Counted from the stretch's first letter, positions 32,494 through 41,275 are shown. The stretch is DNA of 64,000 nucleotides from Rhizobium metallidurans (GCF_014196505.1 NZ_JACIDW010000001.1:496001-560000); one strand, 5' to 3'. A program made the numbers and translations. The notes: generated by a model from the letters alone, not told the origin.

Positions 32494-33831
32494 ATGACGG
32501 AAGTCGTGTTCGTGTACCATGCAGTCTTTTCCGTTCCCCTGACCACGCTGGCCCTTGCGGTGTCGCTTGTTGCGCATCGAATGGCCGTGATCGTCATTGT
32601 CATGTTCGCGGGCATGGCCGGCGCCGCACAGGCTGCCGAGGGCGATCGCGCGCTCAATCTCTATTTCACCCACACGGGAGAGCGGGCGACCATCGTCTTC
32701 AAGCGCAACGGCAAGTACGATCCGAGGGGTCTGATGCAGATCAACCGCTTCCTGCGTGACTGGCGCCGCAACGAGCCGACCAAGATGGATCCGCGCCTGC
32801 TTGATCTGGTTTGGGAAGTCTATCAGCGCAGCGGGGCGAAGGAGCCCATCAACGTCGTCTCCGCCTATCGCTCGCCCGCCACGAACAACATGCTTCGCAC
32901 CCGTTCGCGCATCAGCGGCGTCGCCAAGAAGAGCCAGCACATGCTGGGCAAGGCCATGGACTTTTACATTCCGGGCGTGAAGCTTGCCACGCTGCGCGCG
33001 CTCGCGATGCAGATGCAGGTCGGCGGCGTCGGCTATTATCCGACCTCGGGCTCGCCTTTCGTGCATCTCGATGTGGGCAATGTTCGCGCCTGGCCGCGCA
33101 TGTCGCGCCAGGAACTGGCCCGGCTGTTTCCCAGCGGTCGTACGCTGCATCTGCCGGCCGACGGCAGAGCCCTGCCCGGCTATGAGCTAGCGCTCGCCGA
33201 CCAGAAAAAGCGCAACCGCCCCGTGGCGATCGAGACCATCCGCGCGTCGGAGAGCGACGACGAGGATGCTGGTTCGCCGCCCGCGCCCAGGCCCAGTCTC
33301 GTGACCGCGATGCTGCCGGTGCCGCAAACGCGCGCCGAACGCGGCCTCGAACTTCAACTTGCCCGGCCGACGCCACGCGCCGACAATACCGCTCCAGACC
33401 TCGCCTCGCTCACCGTGCCGCTGCCGACATTCAGGCCGGCGCTTGATGAAAATGCCACGGCAAGCATTCCCAAGCCGGCCGCGCCGGTGCTGCTTGCCCT
33501 CGCCGTCACGGGCAAGGGCTCGGCGGGCCAGCTTCTTCTCGCACGCCATGCGGGCGGCTCTCTCGCCGGCAGCGCGGCGAAGCGCCCCAACATGATCGCC
33601 GTTCCGGCACGCGAACCGCAGGCCGTATCGGCAGGCGTCGGCGCCATGTCGGGCGCGGCGTTGGTCTCCTGGGCGCTGCAGCCACCGGGCATGACCATCA
33701 AGATGACCGCTCCCCGCCCGTCCGGCATGCGTCTGACGACGCTGGATGACGTCGGTCCGACCATGGATAGCGATAACACCGAATTCGCGGAAGACGAGTT
33801 CGACGAAGACAGGTTCGCCCTCGACGGCTAG
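32494..33831 (+). CDS. DUF882 (YcbK-type, M15-like) cell-wall protein
   Basis: 445 residues. The N-terminus has two hydrophobic stretches, the second (MAVIVIVMFAGMAGAAQAA) being a good signal peptide; ATG 32494 and ATG 32581 are both possible and neither has a clear ribosome site. The catalytic-type domain (about 50-215) carries LNLYFTHTGE, INVVSAYRSPATN, SQHMLGKAMDFYIPG and PFVHLDVGNVRAWPR. These supply the His-Asp and His-x-Asp zinc ligands of M15-like peptidases, so a role in cutting peptidoglycan peptides is likely. The remaining 200 or so residues are Pro/Ala-rich and probably disordered, ending in an acidic tail (EFAEDEFDEDRF). A hairpin overlaps the stop. Confidence 0.85.
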   Translation: MTEVVFVYHAVFSVPLTTLALAVSLVAHRMAVIVIVMFAGMAGAAQAAEGDRALNLYFTHTGERATIVFKRNGKYDPRGLMQINRFLRDWRRNEPTKMDPRLLDLVWEVYQRSGAKEPINVVSAYRSPATNNMLRTRSRISGVAKKSQHMLGKAMDFYIPGVKLATLRALAMQMQVGGVGYYPTSGSPFVHLDVGNVRAWPRMSRQELARLFPSGRTLHLPADGRALPGYELALADQKKRNRPVAIETIRASESDDEDAGSPPAPRPSLVTAMLPVPQTRAERGLELQLARPTPRADNTAPDLASLTVPLPTFRPALDENATASIPKPAAPVLLALAVTGKGSAGQLLLARHAGGSLAGSAAKRPNMIAVPAREPQAVSAGVGAMSGAALVSWALQPPGMTIKMTAPRPSGMRLTTLDDVGPTMDSDNTEFAEDEFDEDRFALDG

Positions 33832-33850
33832 GGCGGATCGTCAGCCGCCC
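33831..33850 (+). terminator. Hairpin at the end of the DUF882 gene
   Basis: GGGCGG and CCGCCC form a 6-bp stem around an 8-base loop, starting on the last base of the stop codon. No T-tract follows. It lies between convergent genes and may stop transcription from either side. Confidence 0.4.
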
Positions 33851-33872
33851 ACCATCCATCGATCCGCAATAC

Positions 33873-34712
33873 TCAGTATTGCGTGAAATCGCCGGTTTCC
33901 GATTGCAGCAGCGTCAGCGGATAGCGGGCGGGATGGTGGACGAGCGCGGTCATGTTGACCGGGCGATTGCGGTCGTCGAAGGCGATCTGGTCGACCGTCA
34001 GCACCGCGGCCGGCGGCGCCAGCTGCAGCAGCCGCGCCTCATCATCATCAGCTAGGCGCGCGCTCAGCGTCGTCTGGCCGCGCTTTGGAAATATGCCGTA
34101 GCGCTGCCGCAACTCTTCGTAGAGCGAGCGATTGGCGATACCCCAATCCAGGTCCAGCAGCGCTGGCACGCGCCCGGCGGGTATCCAGTCGGTCTGGATC
34201 ACGGCCGGAATATTGTCGAGCAAGCGCAGGCGCGATAGCACCACGACTTCCGCGCCGGGCGCGAGAAAGAGCGGCCTGCTCACTTCCAACGGCGCCCGAA
34301 CGAGACGTGCCTCGATCAGCTGGTGACCCGGCGTACGGCCATTGGCGAGCGCGATGCTGGTGAAGCTCTTCAGCACCTGCAGCTCGAAGCCGCCGCCGCG
34401 CTCGGTGACATAAAGCCCTTTGCCGGGCTGACTATGGACCACGCCCTGCTGGATGAGTTCGCGCACAGCATGGCGAATGGTGATGCGGCTCACATCGTAG
34501 AGATCGACGAGCTCGCGCTCGGAGGGCAGCTTGCCGCGCAGCGGCAGACGCCCGTCGCTGATCGCCGCCAGCAACGCCTCATACACCTGCTTGTGCAGCG
34601 GCCGCGGGTCGCCGCGATCGATGACGCCGCGTGTTGCGATCAATGTGTCGTCGGTTTCGAGCGTCTTCAACTTCGATTTTCCCCGGGCCTTGGCCGCCTC
34701 TGCCGTTCTCAT
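33873..34712 (-). CDS. GntR-family (HutC/UTRA) transcriptional repressor
   Basis: 279 residues from ATG 34712. The N-terminal winged helix (about 30-95) has PLHKQVYEALLAAISDGRLP, KLPSERELVDLYDVSR and TIRHAVRELIQQGVVHSQPG. The C-terminal UTRA effector domain starts near 115 (RPLFLAPGAEVVVLSRLRLL; IPAVIQTDWIPAGR; LLQLAPPAAVLTVDQIAFD). UTRA regulators usually bind the sugar or amino-sugar taken up by the adjacent operon. It is divergent from a sugar-type ABC operon, with a palindromic operator between them. An upstream ATG at 34748 would add 12 residues but would begin almost on the operator and lacks a ribosome site, so the internal start is preferred. Confidence 0.88.
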   Translation of the reverse strand: MRTAEAAKARGKSKLKTLETDDTLIATRGVIDRGDPRPLHKQVYEALLAAISDGRLPLRGKLPSERELVDLYDVSRITIRHAVRELIQQGVVHSQPGKGLYVTERGGGFELQVLKSFTSIALANGRTPGHQLIEARLVRAPLEVSRPLFLAPGAEVVVLSRLRLLDNIPAVIQTDWIPAGRVPALLDLDWGIANRSLYEELRQRYGIFPKRGQTTLSARLADDDEARLLQLAPPAAVLTVDQIAFDDRNRPVNMTALVHHPARYPLTLLQSETGDFTQY

Positions 34713-34742
34713 CTTCAACGCAATTCTCTCGAAAGTCCATAT

Positions 34743-34773
34743 TGACATAACTGGTCATAACCAGTCCTATTGA
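34743..34773 (+). promoter_or_regulatory. Palindromic GntR operator within a predicted promoter
   Basis: ACTGGT-cata-ACCAGT at 34750-34765 is a perfect 16-base inverted repeat between the divergent regulator and transporter genes. A TTGACA -35-like hexamer lies just before it at 34743-34748 and a weak -10 candidate (TATTGA) starts at 34768. The palindrome would therefore fill the spacer, a classic position for repression. That the neighbouring GntR protein binds here is inferred. Confidence 0.6.
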
Positions 34774-34834
34774 TGGCAAGGAGCCAGAAGAGCCCTGACG
34801 ATGCCGTGCATTATCACAATCAAGGGAACCCACC

Positions 34835-36091
34835 ATGCTTAAGAAGAGCCTTGCCGTCCTCGCGTTCTCCGCCGCCCTCTGGAGCGGAACGGCCCACGCT
34901 GAGACGATTTCCGTGTTCTGCGCGCCGACGGAATTCGAGCTGTGCACGAATGTCGCCAATGCCTGGAAGGAGAAGACGGGCAACGAAGCGAAGATCAACA
35001 AGATGCCGGCGCTGCTGGATGACGCCATTCCGATCTATCAGCAGCTGATCGCCTCGAAATCCTCGGATATCGACGTGCTGTTTCTCGACGTCATCTGGCT
35101 CGGCATGTTCAAGAACGGCCTTCTCGACCTGAAGACCGCCATCCCGCAGGCCGATCAGGACAAGCACTTCGCCTCCACGCTCAACGCCGCCAAGCTCGAC
35201 GGCAATCTGGTGGCGATGCCTGCCTACATGGACGTCGGCTTGATGTTCTACCGCAAGGACCTGCTGGAGAAATACGGCAAGCAGCCGCCGAAGACCTGGG
35301 ATGAACTGGCCGCGACCGCCAAGGAAATCCAGGACAAGGAGCGCGCCGACGGCAAGGGCGATATGTGGGGCTATGCATGGCAGGCCAAGAGCTATGAAGG
35401 CCTGACCTGCGACGCGATCGAGCTCATCGCATCGAACGGCGGCGGCACGATCATCTCCGATGATGGCAAGGTGACAATCGACAATCCGAAGGCCGCCGAG
35501 GCGATCGAAAAGGCAAAGGGCTGGATCGGCTCGATCAGCCCCGAGGGCACGCTGAACTATGACGAGGAAGCCTCGCGCGCCGTCTTCGAATCCGGCAACG
35601 CCGTGTTCCACCGCAATTGGCCTTATGTCTGGGGCACGTCGCACAAGGAGGGCAGCGCCGTTGTCGACAAGGTCGGCGTCATGCCGCTGCCCGTCGGCGC
35701 GGAAGGCCAGAAGTCGAGCGGATGCCTCGGCCCGATGTATTACGGCGTCTCGAAGTACAGCGCCAAGCCCGAGGTTGCGGCCGACTTCGTGAACTTCATC
35801 ACCGGACCCGATATGCAGAAGAAGCGCGCGCTTCAAGATGCGGTCAATCCGTCGATCCCGGCGCTCTACAGCGATGCCGACGTGCTGGCGAAGATCCCCT
35901 TCCTCAAGGACAACCAGCAGGCCTTCGCCGACAGCGCGGTGCGCCCCTCGGGCTATACCGGGACCAGCTACAACCGCGTCTCGCAGGCCTTCTATCGCGC
36001 CGTCCACGACATGCTGTCCGGCGGTGGCGAGATCAAGTCCGGGCTGACCTCGCTCGCCGGACGGCTTGAAAAGCTCAAGGAAAGCCGGTGA
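34835..36091 (+). CDS. Sugar-type ABC transporter substrate-binding protein (family 1)
   Basis: 418 residues, with a cleavable signal peptide ending AHA|ET and AAGGG upstream of the ATG. The fold signatures are those of family 1 extracellular solute-binding proteins: ISVFCAPTEFELCTNVANAW, DIDVLFLDVIWLGMFKNGL, MPAYMDVGLMFYRKDLLEKYG and NAVFHRNWPYVWG. It resembles the trehalose/maltose-type binding proteins of rhizobia (ThuE-like), but the substrate cannot be read from sequence. First gene of the operon; a 116-base gap with a hairpin separates it from the ATPase gene, which fits the usual excess of binding protein. Confidence 0.88.
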   Translation: MLKKSLAVLAFSAALWSGTAHAETISVFCAPTEFELCTNVANAWKEKTGNEAKINKMPALLDDAIPIYQQLIASKSSDIDVLFLDVIWLGMFKNGLLDLKTAIPQADQDKHFASTLNAAKLDGNLVAMPAYMDVGLMFYRKDLLEKYGKQPPKTWDELAATAKEIQDKERADGKGDMWGYAWQAKSYEGLTCDAIELIASNGGGTIISDDGKVTIDNPKAAEAIEKAKGWIGSISPEGTLNYDEEASRAVFESGNAVFHRNWPYVWGTSHKEGSAVVDKVGVMPLPVGAEGQKSSGCLGPMYYGVSKYSAKPEVAADFVNFITGPDMQKKRALQDAVNPSIPALYSDADVLAKIPFLKDNQQAFADSAVRPSGYTGTSYNRVSQAFYRAVHDMLSGGGEIKSGLTSLAGRLEKLKESR

Positions 36092-36110
36092 GCCCGAACT
36101 GAACGCACGA

Positions 36111-36136
36111 GGGTGGGCCGGCGAACGGTCCCGCCC
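36111..36136 (+). terminator. Intercistronic hairpin after the binding-protein gene
   Basis: GGGTGGG at 36111 can pair with CCCGCCC ending at 36136 (six G-C pairs and one G-U, with a partly pairing loop). It lies between the binding-protein and ATPase genes, where such hairpins often protect or partly terminate the upstream message. No T-tract follows. Confidence 0.4.
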
Positions 36137-36207
36137 CCGTCACGCGCATCGAAAATCGCCGCCGGCAGGGTGGCGAGCCTCTTATCGTGATCAAGTCCGG
36201 GTGAAAA

Positions 36208-37323
36208 ATGGCATCGGTTTCGCTTGAATCCGTTTCGAAGAATTTTGGGACGCACACCGTCATTCAAGGCGTCGACCTCAGGATCAACGATGGCGAATTT
36301 GTCGTCTTCGTCGGCCCCTCCGGCTGCGGCAAGTCAACGCTTCTGCGCATCGTCGCGGGCCTCGTGGCCGCGTCCAAGGGTGTGGTGACGATCGGCGGCG
36401 AGGACGTGACCGATGTCCCGGCCTCGAGACGCGGCGTCGCCTTCGTTTTCCAGTCCTATGCGCTTTATCCGCATATGAGCGTCGCCCGCAACATCGGCTT
36501 CGCGCTCGAAACGCTCGGAATGGCCAAGGAGGCGATCAGCCAGAAGGTGTCGTCGGTGGCGCGCATGCTCAAGGTCGACCACCTGATGGATCGCCGGCCG
36601 CGCGAACTCTCCGGCGGCCAGCGCCAGCGCGTGGCGATCGGCCGGGCGCTGGTGCGCCAGCCGGAAATCTTCCTGTTCGACGAGCCGCTCTCCAACCTCG
36701 ATTCCGATCTTAGAATGGAAATGCGCATGGAGATCGCCAAGCTCCATGACGACCTGAAGACGACGATGATCTACGTGACGCACGATCAATCCGAAGCGAT
36801 GACGCTCGCCGACCGGATCGTCGTTCTCAATCATGGCCGCATCGAGCAGGTGGGAACGCCGCGGGAGCTCTACCACACCCCCGACAATCGCTTCGTCGCA
36901 AGCTTCATCGGCAGCCCCAGGATGAACTTCCTTGCCGTGTCGCCGAAGACCGGCGCGGATGCCGGCACGATCGTCGGGCCTGGTAATCTTACGATCGCCA
37001 TGGTCGCCAACAACCCGGCGGGACCGATCGCCGAGATCGGTATCCGGCCGGAGGGACTGCGGCTGGTGGGTGCTGACCAAGGCCGCATCACCTGCACGCT
37101 GGAGCGCGTCGAAGACCTCGGCCACGAGCATTTCGCCTATTGCCGGATCACCGACGACACCGTCTGGGTGATCCGCGTCGCGAAGGCCCCGGCGCCCGAT
37201 CTCATCGGCCAGGCTGTCGGCCTGGATTTCACTGATACCGCCCTCTTCGCGTTTACCGCCGATGGCAATCGCGTTCTCCTCAGCCCGCCGGCCGCTGGAC
37301 AGTCAAAGGCGAACGAACGATGA
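36208..37323 (+). CDS. Sugar ABC transporter ATP-binding protein (UgpC/MalK-type)
   Basis: 371 residues. It powers uptake with the two permeases that follow. Visible motifs are Walker A GPSGCGKST near 37-45, Q-loop VFQSYALYPHMSV, signature LSGGQRQRVAIGRALV, Walker B IFLFDEPLSNLDSDLR and switch His in YVTHDQSEAMTLADRI. A C-terminal TOBE/OB regulatory region (about 240-360; GIRPEGLRLVG) marks the MalK/UgpC subfamily. The start codon of the next gene overlaps its stop (ATGA at 37320-37323), indicating coupled translation. Confidence 0.9.
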   Translation: MASVSLESVSKNFGTHTVIQGVDLRINDGEFVVFVGPSGCGKSTLLRIVAGLVAASKGVVTIGGEDVTDVPASRRGVAFVFQSYALYPHMSVARNIGFALETLGMAKEAISQKVSSVARMLKVDHLMDRRPRELSGGQRQRVAIGRALVRQPEIFLFDEPLSNLDSDLRMEMRMEIAKLHDDLKTTMIYVTHDQSEAMTLADRIVVLNHGRIEQVGTPRELYHTPDNRFVASFIGSPRMNFLAVSPKTGADAGTIVGPGNLTIAMVANNPAGPIAEIGIRPEGLRLVGADQGRITCTLERVEDLGHEHFAYCRITDDTVWVIRVAKAPAPDLIGQAVGLDFTDTALFAFTADGNRVLLSPPAAGQSKANER

Positions 37324-38210
37324 GCGCCAAACTTGCCCGCCGCGATTACCGGGCCGCATGGCTGTTTCTGGTTCCCGTCATCGCCGTCATCCTCCTGGTC
37401 GCCGTCTGGCCGCTCAGCCGGACCTTCTTCTTTTCCTTCACCGACGCCTATCTGGACGACCCGTCGGTCTATTCCATGGTCGGCCTCGATAACTTCATCG
37501 AGGTCATCGACGACCCGACCTGGTGGGTTGCCGTCAAGAACACGCTTGTGTTCACCGTCATCTCGGTCGCGATCGAGACGGCCCTTGGCCTGGCGATCGC
37601 GCTGCTGCTCAACGAGATGATTCCGGGCCGCGGCCTGGCGAGGGCCGCCATTCTGGTGCCATGGGCCATTCCTGTCGTCGTCGCCACCAAGATCTGGGAA
37701 TGGATGCTCAACGACCAGTTCGGCGTCATTAACAAAATCCTCACGGGGCTGGGCGTGGTCGATCACGGCATTGCCTGGACGGCCAGCAGTTCTCTGATCA
37801 TGGGCGTCGTCATCTTCATCGACGTGTGGATGACGACGCCTTTCATGGTGCTGCTCATTCTCGCCGGCCTGCAGCTGATATCTCCGGAGATCTTCGAAGC
37901 CGCCGAGGTGGACGGCATTCCGGCCTGGAAGCGCTTCTGGTCGATCACCCTCCCGATGCTGCGCCCGGCTATCGGCGTCGCCGTCCTCTTCCGCGTTCTC
38001 GACGCGCTCAGAATGTTCGACCTCGCCTATGTCCTGGCTGCGAGCAACGAGAACGTCATGACCGTGTCGATCTATGCGCGCGACCGGCTGATCAGCTTCC
38101 AGGAACTCGGCGTCGGCTCGGCGGCGTCGACCTGGGTCTTCCTGCTCGTCGCGCTGGTCGCGATCATCATCATCGGGGTGCTGCGCCTCGACAAGGCGGC
38201 GGGGACCTGA
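37320..38210 (+). CDS. Sugar ABC transporter permease (MalF-type)
   Basis: 296 residues with about six membrane segments (WLFLVPVIAVILLVAVWPLS first). The inner-membrane coupling loop EAAEVDGIPAWKRFWSITLP matches the EAA motif that contacts the ATPase. The N-terminus begins like MalF/UgpA-type permeases, with FFSFTDAYLDD and VGLDNFIEVIDD. It overlaps the ATPase gene by 4 bases and is followed after 2 bases by the second permease. Confidence 0.9.
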   Translation: MSAKLARRDYRAAWLFLVPVIAVILLVAVWPLSRTFFFSFTDAYLDDPSVYSMVGLDNFIEVIDDPTWWVAVKNTLVFTVISVAIETALGLAIALLLNEMIPGRGLARAAILVPWAIPVVVATKIWEWMLNDQFGVINKILTGLGVVDHGIAWTASSSLIMGVVIFIDVWMTTPFMVLLILAGLQLISPEIFEAAEVDGIPAWKRFWSITLPMLRPAIGVAVLFRVLDALRMFDLAYVLAASNENVMTVSIYARDRLISFQELGVGSAASTWVFLLVALVAIIIIGVLRLDKAAGT

Positions 38211-38212
38211 CG

Positions 38213-39091
38213 ATGGCCAATGCAATCGCACAAAAGGCGCTCCGCAAGCCCGCCGCCTACTATCGCATGAGACGGCGGGTCGTTCGCGGCCTGCAGATCT
38301 TAGCGCTGCTGCTGGTGCTCATCTATACGCTGTTCCCATACTACTGGGCCTTCGTCTCCTCGACGAAGCAGGGTGCCGCGCTCTATCGCTCGGCGCTGAT
38401 GCCGGCGCTGGATTTCACCTATTACAGGCAACTGATCGACAACCCGGTCTTCATGGGATCGCTGCTCAACTCGGCCTATGTCGCGGTCTCGACGACCTTC
38501 CTGTCGCTGATCATCGGGCTTTCGGCTGCGTACGCGCTCGGCCGCATCGAGTTTCCGCAGCGCCGCGCGATCCTCATGATCGTCCTGATGATCTCGATCT
38601 TCCCCCAGGTCGTGGTTCTCTCGGGCATGTTCGAGCTGATCAACTGGCTGGGGCTCTTCAATCGCCCGAGCGCGCTGATCCTCACCTATCTCTTGTCGAC
38701 CGTGCCCTTCACGACATGGATCCTCACCACCTTCATCAGGGAATTTCCACGCGAACTGGAGGAGGCCGCCATCATCGACGGCTGCTCGCACTTCCGCATC
38801 CTGATGAAGGTGCTGCTGCCGCTGATGGGGCCGTCGCTGGCGAGTACCGGCATTCTCGCCTTTATCCTCGCCTGGAACGAGTTCCTGTTTGCTCTGACAT
38901 TCACGCTGACGGACGAGAACCGCACCGTACCGGTGGCGATCGGCCTGATCGCGGGCACCAGCCGCTATGAATATCCGTTCGGGCAGATCATGGCGGCCTC
39001 GATCACCGTCACCCTTCCCCTCATCGCCGTCGTGCTTGTCTTCCAGCGGCGGATCGTGGCGGGCCTTACCGCCGGCGCCGTCAAAGGCTGA
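38213..39091 (+). CDS. Sugar ABC transporter permease (MalG-type)
   Basis: 292 residues. ATG 38213 is used because it follows the previous stop by 2 bases; the frame is open further upstream only by overlap with that gene. Six membrane segments are expected (ILALLLVLIYTLFPYYWAF; ILMIVLMISIFPQVVVLSG; LIAVVLVFQRRIVAG). The EAA loop is ELEEAAIIDGCSHFRILMKV. It pairs with the upstream permease to form the membrane channel. Confidence 0.9.
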   Translation: MANAIAQKALRKPAAYYRMRRRVVRGLQILALLLVLIYTLFPYYWAFVSSTKQGAALYRSALMPALDFTYYRQLIDNPVFMGSLLNSAYVAVSTTFLSLIIGLSAAYALGRIEFPQRRAILMIVLMISIFPQVVVLSGMFELINWLGLFNRPSALILTYLLSTVPFTTWILTTFIREFPRELEEAAIIDGCSHFRILMKVLLPLMGPSLASTGILAFILAWNEFLFALTFTLTDENRTVPVAIGLIAGTSRYEYPFGQIMAASITVTLPLIAVVLVFQRRIVAGLTAGAVKG

Positions 39092-39111
39092 CAGATACAA
39101 GGATCAAGATC

Positions 39112-39606
39112 ATGGACATGCTTGTGAAGCTCTACGAGCTGAAACGCGACCCCGCGCTCGACGACCGCATGACATCGCAAGGGGTCACCATCCGCCGCGT
39201 GCTGGTGCCGGAACTGCCGGCGCTGACATCGTGGATCGAACCGCGCTTCGGCGCCGGCTGGGCGGCCGAGGCGACCGCCGCCGCCATGCGCCAGCCGACC
39301 ACCTGTTTCATCGCCATCAAGGCAGGGGAACTCTTGGGCTTTGCCTGCCACGAGGCGACCGCCAAGGGGTTCTTCGGCCCCACCGGTGTCGATCAGGCGG
39401 CCCGCGGAAAGGGTATCGGCCATGCGCTACTCTTGGAAACGCTGCTCGACATGCACGCGCAGGGCTATCCTTACGGCGTGATCGGCGGCGCCGGCCCTAT
39501 GGATTTCTACCGCAAGGGCGTCGGCGCGATCCCGATCGAAGGCTCCGATCCAGGTATCTACCGAGGCATGCTGTCGCTCGCGCACCCGAGCGAAATCTCC
39601 TCATAA
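39112..39606 (+). CDS. GNAT-family N-acetyltransferase
   Basis: 164 residues, AAGGA ahead of the ATG, 20 bases after the second permease, so it is the last gene of the transport operon. The acetyl-CoA pyrophosphate-binding motif is GVDQAARGKGIGHALLLETL (about 92-111), with a closing GAGPMDFYRKGVGA strand-helix. GNAT enzymes acetylate amines. In an operon for sugar uptake controlled by a UTRA regulator, an amino-sugar or imported amine is the likely acceptor; this is inference. Confidence 0.85.
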   Translation: MDMLVKLYELKRDPALDDRMTSQGVTIRRVLVPELPALTSWIEPRFGAGWAAEATAAAMRQPTTCFIAIKAGELLGFACHEATAKGFFGPTGVDQAARGKGIGHALLLETLLDMHAQGYPYGVIGGAGPMDFYRKGVGAIPIEGSDPGIYRGMLSLAHPSEISS

Positions 39607-40042
39607 AGGACACGATTTCGGACGCGTCAGCGCCGGATTTCAGCCTTTGATTTCAAAAATACCTGCGATGCCGGCGCGGCGCCGCTTCCCCGGTACGACA
39701 GGCGTTCTGGCCTGTTTCAAGGCTGCCGGCGAGCGGCGCATCTGTCACAAAATTTGATTTTAAGGTGGACAGTTTTTGTATATCCCCCTATATACACAGA
39801 TAAGGAGCACAGCGCTCCATCGAAAATTATAGTATCTAACTTTGAATGAATGGCATCCTGCCGTTTCGGATAGATATTTTCGATAATATATATTTTCCTC
39901 GGACGAATTCGACTTATGAAGCGTCGATTTGTCTCAGCAAGGCAACGGACAATACATCCAGATCCGAAAGGTATGCTTCGGATCGCGGACGTATGCGAAT
40001 AAAGGAGAATGCCTGGCCTATTGAGCTCGGCGCCAAGATTAT
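39607..40042. other. AT-rich intergenic region upstream of proV
   Basis: 436 bases clearly richer in A/T than the flanking genes. It holds the TGTATAT-N6-ATATACA inverted repeat (39777-39796), an AT run around 39876-39898 (gataatatatattttcc) and a ribosome-site-like AAAGGAGA at 40001 ahead of a possible 16-residue leader ORF. Two open frames crossing the region have poor codon quality and no supported start. It is the likely promoter region of the proVWX-type operon. Confidence 0.5.
39777..39796. promoter_or_regulatory. Inverted repeat upstream of proV
   Basis: TGTATAT and ATATACA are perfect 7-base arms around cccccT, about 250 bases before proV. The symmetry suggests a dimeric regulator site; a hairpin function is less likely given the A/T arms. 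The binding protein is unknown. Confidence 0.4.
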
Positions 40043-41275
40043 ATGAATGCTGCAACTGAAACAGACGCGCCGACACCATCGGCTTCGACCAAGATCAGTC
40101 TCAACAACATCTACAAAGTTTTCGGCGAACACCCGAAAAAGGCCATGGCGCTACTGCGCGCCGGCAAGTCAAAAACCGAAATTCATGCAGCAACGGGCTG
40201 CTCGATCGGGGTCAACGACGCCAGTTTCGATATTCGCGCCGGCGAGATCTTCGTCATCATGGGCCTATCCGGCTCCGGCAAATCAACCCTGTTGCGCCTT
40301 CTCAATCGGTTGATCGAACCGACATCCGGTTCGATCAAGATCGATGGCCGCGATATCACGGAGATGTCGCGCAGCGAGCTGATCGCACTTCGCCGCCGCG
40401 ATATCAGCATGGTGTTCCAGTCCTTCGCGCTGCTTCCCAACCGTACCGTTCTCAACAACGCCGCCTTCGGTCTCGAGGTCGCCGGCGTCAGTGAGGCCGA
40501 ACGTCGCGAGAAGGCATTGGCCGCGCTGAAGGCCGTCGGCCTCGATGGCTACGCCGACAGCCGTCCTGATCAGCTTTCCGGTGGCATGAAGCAGCGCGTG
40601 GGGCTTGCCCGCGCGCTCGCCAGCGAGCCCACCATTCTGCTGATGGACGAGGCCTTCTCGGCGCTCGACCCGCTGATCCGCACCGAAATGCAGGATGAAC
40701 TCGTTCGCCTGCAATCCGAGCACAGCCGCACCATCGTCTTCGTCAGCCATGATCTCGACGAAGCGATGCGGATCGGCGATCGTATCTGCATCATGCAGAA
40801 CGGCAATGTCGTGCAGATCGGCACGCCCGACGAAATCGTCACCAAACCGGCCAACGACTACGTGCGCTCCTTCTTCCGCAATGTCGATGTCGCCCATGTC
40901 TTCAAGGCCGGCGATGTCGCACGCAAGTCGCAGGTCACGATCATCGAACGCGAAGGCGTTTCGGCCGCGGCGGCACTCGAGCGGATGAAGAACTACGATC
41001 GCGAATACGCGATCATCCTCGGCCGCGACAAGACCTTTCACGGCATGATCAGCCAGACGTCTCTGATCGAAAAGATCAGGGCGAAGACGACCGATCCCTA
41101 TCGCGGCGCCTTCCTTCCCGACATCGAGGCCATTCCTGCCGACGAGCCGCTGTCGAACGTTCTTGGCAAGGTTGCGGCCAGCCCCTGGCCGGTTCCCGTC
41201 ATCGACGGCGGCAAGCGCTATCTCGGCTCCATCAGCAAATCGGCGCTGCTCGAAACGCTCGACCGCGCCGGCTGA
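40043..41275 (+). CDS. proV: Glycine betaine/proline ABC transporter ATP-binding protein with CBS region
   Basis: 410 residues. The long N-terminus before the ATPase core (FGEHPKKAMALLRAGKSKTE) is typical of ProV/OpuAA. ATPase motifs are GLSGSGKSTLLRLLNRL, VFQSFALLPNRTVLNN, LSGGMKQRVGLARAL, ILLMDEAFSALDPLIR and FVSHDLDEAMRIGD. The last 110 residues hold a CBS-like pair (REYAIILGRDKTFHGMIS; PWPVPVIDGGKRYLGSIS), which in homologues senses ionic strength. It probably energises uptake of osmoprotectant with the next two genes. ATG 40043 is the first start in frame but has no good ribosome site, unlike the short ORF just upstream that overlaps it. Confidence 0.87.
   Translation: MNAATETDAPTPSASTKISLNNIYKVFGEHPKKAMALLRAGKSKTEIHAATGCSIGVNDASFDIRAGEIFVIMGLSGSGKSTLLRLLNRLIEPTSGSIKIDGRDITEMSRSELIALRRRDISMVFQSFALLPNRTVLNNAAFGLEVAGVSEAERREKALAALKAVGLDGYADSRPDQLSGGMKQRVGLARALASEPTILLMDEAFSALDPLIRTEMQDELVRLQSEHSRTIVFVSHDLDEAMRIGDRICIMQNGNVVQIGTPDEIVTKPANDYVRSFFRNVDVAHVFKAGDVARKSQVTIIEREGVSAAAALERMKNYDREYAIILGRDKTFHGMISQTSLIEKIRAKTTDPYRGAFLPDIEAIPADEPLSNVLGKVAASPWPVPVIDGGKRYLGSISKSALLETLDRAG

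Noticed and set aside
34835-39091. Assigning the sugar operon as a trehalose (thu) system
   Set aside because: The binding protein resembles that type, but the regulator is GntR/UTRA and a GNAT gene is present, so the substrate is left open.
39717-40079. A 120-codon minus frame upstream of proV
   Set aside because: It starts inside proV, lies in AT-rich control sequence and has no ribosome site or family features.
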